Source: an uncultured Ligilactobacillus sp. (GTDB lineage: Bacteria > Bacillota > Bacilli > Lactobacillales > Lactobacillaceae). From it: a DNA stretch of 64,000 nt. Below are positions 57,598 to 64,000 of this stretch, piece by piece. The notes under the pieces are model-generated. The model ran no database searches, was not told the origin of the DNA, and was given only the letters and a program-made list of their open reading frames with translations. The translations under genes and the position numbers were made by a program. Every line of letters begins with the position of its first letter. Position 1 is the stretch's first letter. The DNA is taken from positions 62,001 through 126,000 of the forward strand of contig CAKPZY010000003.1 in assembly GCA_934215475.1 (NCBI GenBank), given 5' to 3'.

Positions 57598-58053
57598 TTA
57601 ACTACCAAGGTTTTGTTTAAAATACTTCGTGATCTTTAAAGCAGTTTCATCGTCCGGACTAAACAGCACTAAGGTATCATAACCAGCTAAGGTTCCAACG
57701 ATGCCCTCAAGTCCTTCATCGTCGATCAATGCTGCCAAAACATTAGCATTGCGCGGCGTTGTCTTGACGACGTTAATAAAATGAACATTTGTTACCTCTG
57801 TGACCAACTCATTGATCCTTTCCGCGATTTTTTGTTTTGCGTCACCCTTCTCATTTTGGAAGATAGTATAGTACGTTTCCCCCGCCGCGTCGGTATCTTT
57901 AATGATCTGCATCTCACGGATATCTCGTGAAACCGTGGCTTGAGTTGCCTGGATACCTTCATCCTTTAAAGCTTCAAGTAGGCTTTCTTGATTTGAGACC
58001 TTGTGTTTCTTGATCAGCTGGGCTATTTTTTTCTGTCTAACTTCTTTCTTCAT
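57598..58053 (-). CDS. argR: Arginine repressor ArgR family
   Basis: A 151-aa arginine-responsive regulator of biosynthesis and deiminase genes. The N-terminal winged helix has ATQATVSRDIREMQII, and the C-terminal hexamer and arginine-binding domain ends with GTLAGYDTLVLFS. In AhrC and E. coli ArgR this motif is G[DD]T-like; here the first acid is Tyr (GYDT). Lactobacilli often carry two ArgR paralogues that act together, and this could be one. ATG 58053 follows GAAGGTCTTTGG. Neighbours: Crp/Fnr gene and argS. Confidence 0.93.
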   Translation of the reverse strand: MKKEVRQKKIAQLIKKHKVSNQESLLEALKDEGIQATQATVSRDIREMQIIKDTDAAGETYYTIFQNEKGDAKQKIAERINELVTEVTNVHFINVVKTTPRNANVLAALIDDEGLEGIVGTLAGYDTLVLFSPDDETALKITKYFKQNLGS

Positions 58054-58163
58054 CCAAAGACCTTCTTTACTCTGAAAATTATTTTTACCTGCTTCAAGCA
58101 ACAATAAAAGGCCAGCTGTCCTCATTCACTTGAACTGTTGGCTTTTTCCTTATTCAAAGTAAT

Positions 58164-58192
58164 ATTATAGCAGAATTCAGGGACTTAAACAG
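58164..58192 (-). promoter_or_regulatory. Putative promoter of argR
   Basis: On the minus strand, CTGTTT (58187-58192), 17 bases, TGC-TATAAT (58164-58169), a perfect -10 with TG extension and weak -35. It starts right after the Crp/Fnr stop codon. Confidence 0.65.
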
Positions 58193-58193
58193 G

Positions 58194-58904
58194 TTAACTT
58201 AATTCAAGCAGCATCTCCATAGCCTGGTGCCTAATGATCAACTTGCGTGATTTTTTGCTCAATAATCCCTTTTCTCTATACTGTTTAATAGATTGACAAA
58301 CGGTCGTTTGACTAGTGTTGGCAAATGAAGCAATCGTTCGGTACGTCAAAGCATTAGGCAAGGCAATGTCTCCATTTTGTAAATGACTACCGCATTCACG
58401 GGCAAAAAAAATTAAAATATTCTTGATTCGATCTGCAATCTTGCCTTCAGCGCAAATTTGGAGAATCAATTTTTGCAACAAATATTTCTTGACCAAACTC
58501 TGGTGAACAAGCCCAATAAAGTGATTATTTGTTTGCTTTAAGTAATCAAATCTTTGCAGCTGGAGCTCGAGTAAAGTAACTTCCTGACAAATATGAGCGA
58601 TAGTTAACAATGTTTGCCGCGAAGCAACTTCTAAATCCGCAGGCAAATACATTCCATCCTTTAAATATGTAAAGATAATTTTCCCATTACGGCACGGGTC
58701 TTCTAACAACACCGAACCCGAAAGTACCCACCAAATAGTCGTGTCATATTTGCTTTGTCCTAAATTGATCTTTTCTCCGCTCCTGTAGACATATATTTGT
58801 CCATATTGCCTGAAAAATTCTTTTTCGTTATGATTGAATTCCGGAGCTAGCTCTAGAAAATCCCAGTTATCTTGCCGACAAACATTATTCGTTTTTGTTT
58901 TCAT
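58194..58904 (-). CDS. Crp/Fnr family transcriptional regulator
   Basis: A 236-aa regulator with an N-terminal cyclic-nucleotide-binding-like beta barrel (VLSGSVLLEDPCRNGKIIF, YLPADLEVASRQ), a long dimer helix and a C-terminal helix-turn-helix (RTIASFANTSQTTVCQSIKQYREKG). No tidy FNR-type cysteine cluster is visible. Next to argR and argS it may be an ArcR-like activator of arginine catabolism, but that is inferred from position only. Its promoter has a cre-like site, pointing to carbon control. Confidence 0.85.
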   Translation of the reverse strand: MKTKTNNVCRQDNWDFLELAPEFNHNEKEFFRQYGQIYVYRSGEKINLGQSKYDTTIWWVLSGSVLLEDPCRNGKIIFTYLKDGMYLPADLEVASRQTLLTIAHICQEVTLLELQLQRFDYLKQTNNHFIGLVHQSLVKKYLLQKLILQICAEGKIADRIKNILIFFARECGSHLQNGDIALPNALTYRTIASFANTSQTTVCQSIKQYREKGLLSKKSRKLIIRHQAMEMLLELS

Positions 58905-58932
58905 AATTAATTTTTATAATAATTTGTGCTGC

Positions 58933-58956
58933 TAAAAGCGCTTACAAAAGATTATA
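58933..58956 (-). promoter_or_regulatory. Promoter of the Crp/Fnr gene with cre (CcpA) site
   Basis: Perfect -10 TATAAT on the minus strand at 58951-58956, with no good -35. Directly downstream, TGTAAGCGCTTTTA (58946-58933) matches the cre consensus TGWNANCGNTNWCA at all but one position. A CcpA complex there would block transcription when sugar is plentiful. Confidence 0.6.
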
Positions 58957-59234
58957 GTCCCCCTAACTATTTCACGTTTAAAACCTTTTAATACGATATT
59001 TATTTTTGATAATTGTGATGCCGATAATTATTATATCATTAGATTGGTTGCTTGTGCAGTATTTCATTAGTTATTTTTATAATTTTATCGTCATTAGATG
59101 TTGAATATTCTTTTGTACCTGCTAACCTGTGTAATCGATCAAAATGATCCACTTACATTTGCTAGGTATGAAAAAACATACATACACCAGTGAGTTGTGA
59201 TGAGTGTACAAAAGCATCATTTTCGAATTAAGTT

Positions 59235-59645
59235 GCCTCAAATTTCACCATTCTAAAGAACTTTCCCGTTTTTGTGGCAGATGTTCTACTATCAGACAAG
59301 ACTTTCTGTTTTTTATGGCTGATACTCCACTATTGGACACAACTTCCTCATTCTTTGGGCTAATACTCTAGTATCTGTCAAAACTTTCTTATTTTTTTGT
59401 CTGATACTCTAGTATCTAACATAACTTTCCTATTCTTTTGGCAGATACCCCATTATCTAACAAAACTTTTCTATTCTTTTGGCAGATACCCCATTATCTA
59501 ACATAACTTCCCCATTCTTTTGGCAGATACCCCATTATCTAACAAAACTTTTCTATTCTTTTGACTGATACTCTAGTATCTGACAAAACTTTCCCATTCT
59601 TTTGGCAGATACTCCATTATCTAACATAACTTCCATCATTTCTTC
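59235..59645. repeat. 41-bp tandem repeat array with internal palindromes
   Basis: Nine clear units start at 59276, 59317, 59358, 59399, 59440, 59481, 59522, 59563 and 59604, all exactly 41 bp; a decayed unit may begin at 59235. Units 5 and 7 are identical. Each carries a small inverted repeat: AGATA-N6-TATCT in some (as in AGATACCCCATTATCT), GATACT-CT-AGTATC in others. The rest of the unit is ACAAAACTTTTCTATTCTTTT-like. Since 41 is not a multiple of three and stops are frequent, it is not coding. The remaining parts of the 58.9-59.8 kb gap hold no gene I can support. Confidence 0.95.
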
Positions 59646-59721
59646 TGGACAAAATTCTTCCAGAAAATTCATACGAACCTAGGCGTGCTTTGCATAAATT
59701 GGTCTAACTTGTTTTCGCACG

Positions 59722-59752
59722 CAAAAAAAGACTCCACCCAACAGGCAGAGCC
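59722..59752 (-). terminator. Terminator of argS
   Basis: GGCTC-T-GCC pairs with GAGTC through a G-U-rich stem (59730-59734 with 59748-59752), followed on the minus strand by seven T. Confidence 0.7.
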
Positions 59753-59809
59753 CCATACAGCCACGACACCTATTTATATGTCATTTTATGTCGTTTATTT
59801 ATTTATAGA

Positions 59810-61504
59810 TTACATTTCATCGGGAGCCTTAACACCCAGCAAACGCAAACTTTCTTTCAACACAATCGCTACACTGGCAACCATTGCCAAACGGGATCCT
59901 TGTTCGCCATCGTCGGTCAATACCTTGGTTTGGGCATAATACTTATTAAATGACTTTGCCAAGTGAATTGCATATTTAGCGATCACTGAAGGCTCGTATT
60001 CCTCCACAGATCGCTTGACCATAGCCGGAAAATTAGCTAACTGACGAATAACTTCCCACGATTCTTCATCGTTCAAACCTGTGAAATCTGTCTTCTCTAA
60101 ATCAGGCATGCCCGCCTTGCGCAAAATGCTCATTGCCCTGGCATGAGTGTACTGGACATATGGGCCGGTTTCGCCTTCAAAACGTACAACTTCTTCTAAG
60201 TTGAAATCAAAGTTGTTCAAACGATCATTTTTCAAATCATGGAAAATAACTGCCCCAACGCCAACTTCGTCTGCGACTTGGTCTTTGTTGGGTAAATCAG
60301 GATTTTTCTCATTGATCTGTTCCACTGCAAGTTTGACAGCATCTTTTAAAACATCTTCCAATAAAATAATATTACCTCTCCGAGTAGAAAGCTTCTTTCC
60401 ACCAGAAGTGATCAAGCCAAACTGAATATGATGAATGTTATCCGACCAATCAAAACCCATTTCCTTTAAAACAGCCTTAAGCTGCTTAAAGTGATTAGTC
60501 TGTTCATTACCGACTACATACAAAGACTGTACGAAGTCGTATGTCCGGAAACGATACAAAGCAGCAGCCAAATCTCTAGTAATATACAAAGTAGTTCCAT
60601 CGGATTTCTTGATCAGTGCTGGGTTTAAGTTATATTTATCCAGATCAACGATCTCTGCTCCGCGGCTTTCCTTCAAAAGTCCCTTTTTTTCTAAAATGTC
60701 AACGATTTCGTCCATTTTATCATTGTAAAATGATTCACCATGGTAAGAATCAAAATCGATCCCTAGCTGCTGATAAATACCCTTGAAGAATTTCAAGGAT
60801 TCGTCTCTGAACCATTTCCACAATGAATGAGCTTCTTTGTCGCCATCCTCTAATTTTTTAAACCATGCGCGTGCTTCGTCATCCAGTTCCGGGTGTTGTT
60901 CGTCAACTTGGTGGAAATGCACATAATACTTAAGTAATGTATTGATTGGATCCTTGCGCACAGCATCTTCATTGCCCCACAACTTATAGGCTTCGATCAG
61001 TTTGCCAAACTGTGTTCCCCAATCGCCCAAATGATTAATTTTGATGGGATTGAAATTGGTCTTCTTCAAAAGCTCGGCTAAAGAATTCCCAATGACAGTG
61101 GAACGTAAATGACCCATTGACATTGGTTTAGCAATATTGGGGGATGACATATCGATCGGCACGTTGCCCTGATGTCCCAGATCTTGATTACCGTACGCTG
61201 CTTTTTGAGTTAAAATATCTTTTAACGTTGCTTTGCTGAAAGGCTTTTTAGCTAAGAAAAAGTTAATATAAGGACCAACGGCTTGCACCTTGTCAAAATC
61301 CTTTTGCGAAATTTTTGCTGCCAATTCTGGCGCAATCTGTTGCGGTGCTTTGTGATAGATTTTTGCCAGCATAAATGTTGGAAAAGCATAATCGCCTAAG
61401 TCATATGACTTAGGGACTTCGACCTTAGCCAGTACATTCTCTAAAGAAAGTTTGCCGTCGGCGGCCGTAACGATGGCTTGTGCTACTAATTTTTTCTGAT
61501 CCAT
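59810..61504 (-). CDS. argS: Arginyl-tRNA synthetase
   Basis: Class I synthetase of 564 aa that charges tRNA-Arg and needs tRNA for activation. An N-terminal additional domain precedes the HIGH-type motif PNIAKPMSMGHLRST. The KMSKS region is the relaxed KKLSTRRGN. The C-terminal anticodon-binding DALR domain ends LRLLGVKAPDEM. ATG 61504 (MDQKKLVAQ) sits behind GGGAGGATAAA; an upstream in-frame ATG lies inside the leader terminator and is not used. T-box controlled. Confidence 0.97.
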   Translation of the reverse strand: MDQKKLVAQAIVTAADGKLSLENVLAKVEVPKSYDLGDYAFPTFMLAKIYHKAPQQIAPELAAKISQKDFDKVQAVGPYINFFLAKKPFSKATLKDILTQKAAYGNQDLGHQGNVPIDMSSPNIAKPMSMGHLRSTVIGNSLAELLKKTNFNPIKINHLGDWGTQFGKLIEAYKLWGNEDAVRKDPINTLLKYYVHFHQVDEQHPELDDEARAWFKKLEDGDKEAHSLWKWFRDESLKFFKGIYQQLGIDFDSYHGESFYNDKMDEIVDILEKKGLLKESRGAEIVDLDKYNLNPALIKKSDGTTLYITRDLAAALYRFRTYDFVQSLYVVGNEQTNHFKQLKAVLKEMGFDWSDNIHHIQFGLITSGGKKLSTRRGNIILLEDVLKDAVKLAVEQINEKNPDLPNKDQVADEVGVGAVIFHDLKNDRLNNFDFNLEEVVRFEGETGPYVQYTHARAMSILRKAGMPDLEKTDFTGLNDEESWEVIRQLANFPAMVKRSVEEYEPSVIAKYAIHLAKSFNKYYAQTKVLTDDGEQGSRLAMVASVAIVLKESLRLLGVKAPDEM

Positions 61505-61514
61505 TTTATCCTCC

Positions 61515-61720
61515 CTATTCCTACAAAAAAAGTCCCCTGCAAATAAATGCAAGAGACGAGATAACCCGCGGTACCACTCTAATTGATAATTGATCCACTC
61601 ATAATCAGACTTAATTATTTCTCGGAGGTACGATTCGATAAGTTAGGCAATCCGGCTTGCACTATCCCGGACTCGCTATCTGCTGTTCTTACTTACTAGT
61701 CTCCATCATCGAAATTTAAT
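61515..61720 (-). promoter_or_regulatory. T-box riboswitch leader of argS
   Basis: The T-box sequence AGAGTGGTACCGCGGG (61565-61580) precedes a terminator stem GTCTCTTGCA/TGCAGGGGAC (61532-61557) with a T run just before the argS box. Stem I has a GGAG/CTCC base, AGTA on its 5' side and GAATCGTACC on its 3' side. The candidate specifier is CGT (61630-61632), an arginine codon. Uncharged tRNA-Arg should favour read-through. Confidence 0.9.
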
Positions 61721-61754
61721 TAAACCAAATATTGATATTATTTTGTAAATAAAA

Positions 61755-61786
61755 AATAAAAAAACATCTTCATTGCTGAAGACGTT
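61755..61786 (-). terminator. Terminator after tRNA-Gly
   Basis: AACGTCTTC pairs with GAAGATGTT (61763-61771 with 61778-61786), followed on the minus strand by a T run. Confidence 0.85.
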
Positions 61787-61793
61787 ATAGTCA

Positions 61794-61864
61794 AGCGGGT
61801 AACGAGAATCGAACTCGCGACATCAGCTTGGGAAGCTGGGATTTTACCACTAAACTATACCCGC
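61794..61864 (-). tRNA. tRNA-Gly (anticodon CCC)
   Basis: A 71-nt cloverleaf: acceptor GCGGGTA/TACCCGC, D arm GTTT-AGTGGTA-AAAT, anticodon loop TTCCCAA, T arm GCGAG-TTCGATT-CTCGT, discriminator U. Positions 34-36 read CCC, decoding GGG. The anticodon stem has a C-A mismatch at pair 27-43. CCA is not encoded. Followed by its own terminator. Confidence 0.9.
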
Positions 61865-61947
61865 AACAACAAGAACCAGTATAGCATAGGATCTCAGCCT
61901 TGTCACTATCTTTTTTTCTGTAAACCCATGACCGAAACACCGCTAAC

Positions 61948-62157
61948 TTAAGCTGATACTTTTTTAATATTGCTTAAACGAACGATTGCACGTTTATGAA
62001 AATCGCTGACGGTGATATTATCGCTTTTATCATACTTATCGATCGATACCATCGCTGAGTTATCATAGAATTTTTCGATCGTACCAACAAAATCATGTTT
62101 TAGAGAGCCAAATTTTTTGCAGTCGACCTGATCCCCAATTTTTAATGAAGTTTCCAT
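61948..62157 (-). CDS. DUF2187-like small protein
   Basis: A 69-aa protein with an SH3-like/KOW-type look: SLKIGDQVDCKK, then GTIEKFYDNSAMVSIDKY and NITVSDFHKRAIVRLSN. That pattern is shared with DUF2187 (YkvS-like) proteins of Firmicutes. Function unknown; the fold suggests RNA or nucleic-acid contact. ATG 62157 follows CGAGGAGGGGTAAGATA, a very strong box. Confidence 0.75.
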   Translation of the reverse strand: METSLKIGDQVDCKKFGSLKHDFVGTIEKFYDNSAMVSIDKYDKSDNITVSDFHKRAIVRLSNIKKVSA

Positions 62158-62304
62158 TATCTTACCCCTCCTCGGACAGCTACGCCAAGCGTGAGCTGGT
62201 GCTCTTACGAGTTCCAAAAATAATCATTTTGGCAATAAAACCAATTATTATTGTTCTAAACACGAAAAGCATGTTATCAAATCTCGAGCCAAAAAGCAAG
62301 CGAT

Positions 62305-63681
62305 TTATTCATTCGCCAAAATGGCAGCTTCCTCTTCATCCTTTTGTTTTTGTCTGCGTTTGAGCATTTTAACAGCAGATACATAAGAACTGATCAGCAC
62401 AAGGCAAGAGCCAAGCCATGCCAATGGACTGGCGAAACAAGCTCCTGCATAACCGAATCTCGTAGCCAAAAACAGTGCTGCTCCGATCCGCATACCAAGT
62501 TCGACTAAACCTGCCGCAGTAGGAATGAAGCTCTTACCCAATCCCTGCAATGTGTTTCTAAAGATGAATAACACTGCCAATAAAACGTAAAATGATGAAT
62601 TAACATTAAAGTAGACTTGCGACAAAGACAAAACGCCTGCATCAGTTTTACCGATGAACAGCATGACCATATTCTTACCGAAAACGATCATCATCAATGC
62701 TGCCACGATGCTGAAGCCTCCAGACAATAAGACCGCAGACTTCACACCCCTTAAGATCCGGCTAAACTCCCTGGCACCATAATTTTGAGCCGTATAGGTA
62801 GCCATTGCCACTCCAAAAGAGTTCATCGGTAAAGTGGCGATCTGATCAATTTTGCTGGCAGCCGTCGTAGCTGCCACAGCAGTCGTACCCAAAGAGTTCA
62901 ATGCTGACTGGATCATGATAGCACCAATTGCAATGATTGAAGACTGGAAGGCCATCGGTAAGCCAACATTCAAATGGCTGGTGATCATTTGCCCATTGAT
63001 ATGTTTGAAATCGTCCAGGTGAACTTGCAAGAGCGGGATCTTCTTAATAATATAGATCACACATAAGACCACAGAAAATAGTTGTGCGGTCACAGTGGCA
63101 AAACCAGCCCCAGCAACACCCCAATGGAAAACCAGAATGAAGAGCAGCTCTAAGATGATGTTAACGACCGCTGCAATGATCAAAAAATACAGCGGGGTGC
63201 GACTGTCGCCTAAACTGCGAATAACATTGGCGAGCAAGTTATACGCCATCTGGGTAATTATCCCGCTAAAGATGATCGTACTAAAAAGCTGTGCGTTATG
63301 TTCGATTTCAGCCGGAGTATTCATCAGCATCAAAATATCATGAATGAAATATACGCTTAAAAACGTAAGGATGACTGTAACTACAGCACTGATCACGATA
63401 CTCGTTGCAAAACTCTCCCGCACCTTCTTATAATCGTGCGCGCCAAAGAACTGAGCACTCATGATAGATAAACCGGCAGTCAATCCTTGAGCAAAACCTA
63501 TGATCAAAAATTGGATACTTCCGGTGGAACCAACGGCTGCCAAAGCATTGACTCCCAAAGTTTGTCCAACGATAATGGTATCGGATAAACTATATAATTG
63601 TTGAAATAAATTACCGATCAACAGTGGGACTGCAAACATTAAGATCAATTCGATCGGACGGCCTTTGGTTAATTCCTTCAC
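62305..63681 (-). CDS. MATE family efflux transporter
   Basis: A 458-aa transporter with twelve predicted membrane helices, of the DinF/NorM-like MATE superfamily (FAVPLLIGNLFQQLYSLSDT, then VGQTLGVNALAAVGSTGSI; second half LGTTAVAATTAASKID). These export cationic drugs or metabolites using sodium or proton gradients; the substrate is not predictable. The reading frame extends upstream, but GTG 63681 (MKELTKGRPIELI) follows AGGGGGAATATTAACT and begins at the usual family position. The basic, acidic C-terminus is cytosolic. Confidence 0.92.
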   Translation of the reverse strand: MKELTKGRPIELILMFAVPLLIGNLFQQLYSLSDTIIVGQTLGVNALAAVGSTGSIQFLIIGFAQGLTAGLSIMSAQFFGAHDYKKVRESFATSIVISAVVTVILTFLSVYFIHDILMLMNTPAEIEHNAQLFSTIIFSGIITQMAYNLLANVIRSLGDSRTPLYFLIIAAVVNIILELLFILVFHWGVAGAGFATVTAQLFSVVLCVIYIIKKIPLLQVHLDDFKHINGQMITSHLNVGLPMAFQSSIIAIGAIMIQSALNSLGTTAVAATTAASKIDQIATLPMNSFGVAMATYTAQNYGAREFSRILRGVKSAVLLSGGFSIVAALMMIVFGKNMVMLFIGKTDAGVLSLSQVYFNVNSSFYVLLAVLFIFRNTLQGLGKSFIPTAAGLVELGMRIGAALFLATRFGYAGACFASPLAWLGSCLVLISSYVSAVKMLKRRQKQKDEEEAAILANE

Positions 63682-63772
63682 AGTTAATATTCCCCCTAAA
63701 TAATAAACAAAGCGAATCATCATGAGCAAAAATGAGAACTGGTAAAACGTCAGACAATAATTCTTTTGTCCA

Positions 63773-63801
63773 ATTATAGTCCAGCAGTCAGTCAGCCTCA
63801 A
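63773..63801 (-). promoter_or_regulatory. Promoter of the MATE gene
   Basis: On the minus strand, TTGAGG (63796-63801), 17 bases, perfect TATAAT (63773-63778). It implies a leader of about 85 bases before the GTG at 63681. Confidence 0.7.
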
Positions 63802-63843
63802 GCTTTCGCTACACATAGTTCGCTTAATTTAAACACAACTATT

Positions 63844-63875
63844 GCAACCCGGTAGACCATACTAGGTTGCTTTTC
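63844..63875 (+). terminator. Possible terminator or attenuator hairpin at right edge
   Basis: GCAACC pairs with GGTTGC (63844-63849 with 63865-63870), with GTA/TAC inside, followed by TTTTCT on the plus strand. No plus-strand gene precedes it in the window. It may belong to the leader of a gene beyond the edge, or be chance. Confidence 0.4.
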
Positions 63876-64000
63876 TACGAAGATAAACTTATCAAATAAT
63901 TTTTCCTAACAACTACAAGAACAGAAAAACAAGATAACACGTTACTTACATGACATCAAGTTAAATACAATACTTTTTTAAACAGAAGTCGAATAATGCT

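Noticed and set aside
58905-59234. ARG boxes or Crp-type TGTGA-N6-TCACA sites upstream of the Crp/Fnr gene
   Set aside because: Half-sites such as TGTGATG occur, but no site with both halves at correct spacing was found by eye.
59235-59645. Array considered as CRISPR
   Set aside because: The whole 41-bp unit is repeated, including what would be spacers; there are no unique spacers and no cas genes in the window.

Overview
The window looks like a chromosomal core region of a lactic acid bacterium, most likely family Lactobacillaceae; I cannot fix the genus. The signs are low-GC Firmicute gene content (AddAB/RexAB, DnaI plus DnaB primosome loaders, RNase YhaM, EcsAB, PrsA, YqeGHK), strong GGAGG ribosome-binding sites, T-box leaders in front of thrS and argS, and an argS / Crp-Fnr / argR cluster. 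Nearly every gene lies on the minus strand. The exceptions are a truncated YfhO-type gene at the left edge, two small hypothetical genes, and the hit-ytxH-prsA group. There are no transposases, prophage genes, rRNA operons or CRISPR arrays.

Layout. 1-1.5 kb: 3' part of a YfhO membrane protein gene, ending at a large two-way terminator. 1.7-14.9 kb (minus): rnz-SDR, lapA-recJ-apt, addB-addA, that is RNA/DNA processing, purine salvage and recombination. 15.2-24.6 kb: an uncharacterised 91-aa gene, an OatA-like acyltransferase, obgE, uvrC, an orphan GlnQ-type ATPase, a 46-aa gene, a MazG-like gene, engB, rpmF and yceD. 24.6-30.3 kb: the yqeG-yqeH-yhbY-nadD-yqeK-rsfS-methyltransferase-tmcAL block (ribosome assembly, NAD synthesis, tRNA modification). 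30.4-34.1 kb: infC-rpmI-rplT behind an L20-type leader, then thrS behind a T-box. 34.1-40.9 kb: polA-mutM and nrdR-dnaB-dnaI (replication, repair, dNTP control). 41.2-48.9 kb: Bax-inhibitor protein, murC, sftA, ytpR, ytpP, trmB and ytmP, a conserved Firmicute neighbourhood. 49-57.5 kb: ecsBA, hit, a YtxH-like gene, prsA, yhaM, yheA and a class A PBP, covering protein export, folding and envelope. 57.6-61.7 kb: argR, a Crp/Fnr regulator, a long gene-free interval and argS with its T-box. The right end holds a tRNA-Gly, a DUF2187-like gene and a MATE transporter.

Most genes are ordinary housekeeping genes. Five features stand out. (1) An array of nine clear 41-bp tandem units, each with a small palindrome, lies between argS and the Crp/Fnr gene, whose own promoter carries a near-perfect cre (CcpA) site. 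(2) The threonyl-tRNA synthetase has lost all four residues of the classical editing site while keeping its synthetic core. (3) infC has no ATG/GTG/TTG start and must begin at ATC or ATA. (4) AddB lacks its iron-sulfur cysteines and Walker A motif, and DnaI lacks N-terminal zinc cysteines. (5) Three consecutive hairpins sit between rpmI and rplT. The 41-bp array is the best candidate for something undescribed, but its function is inference only.
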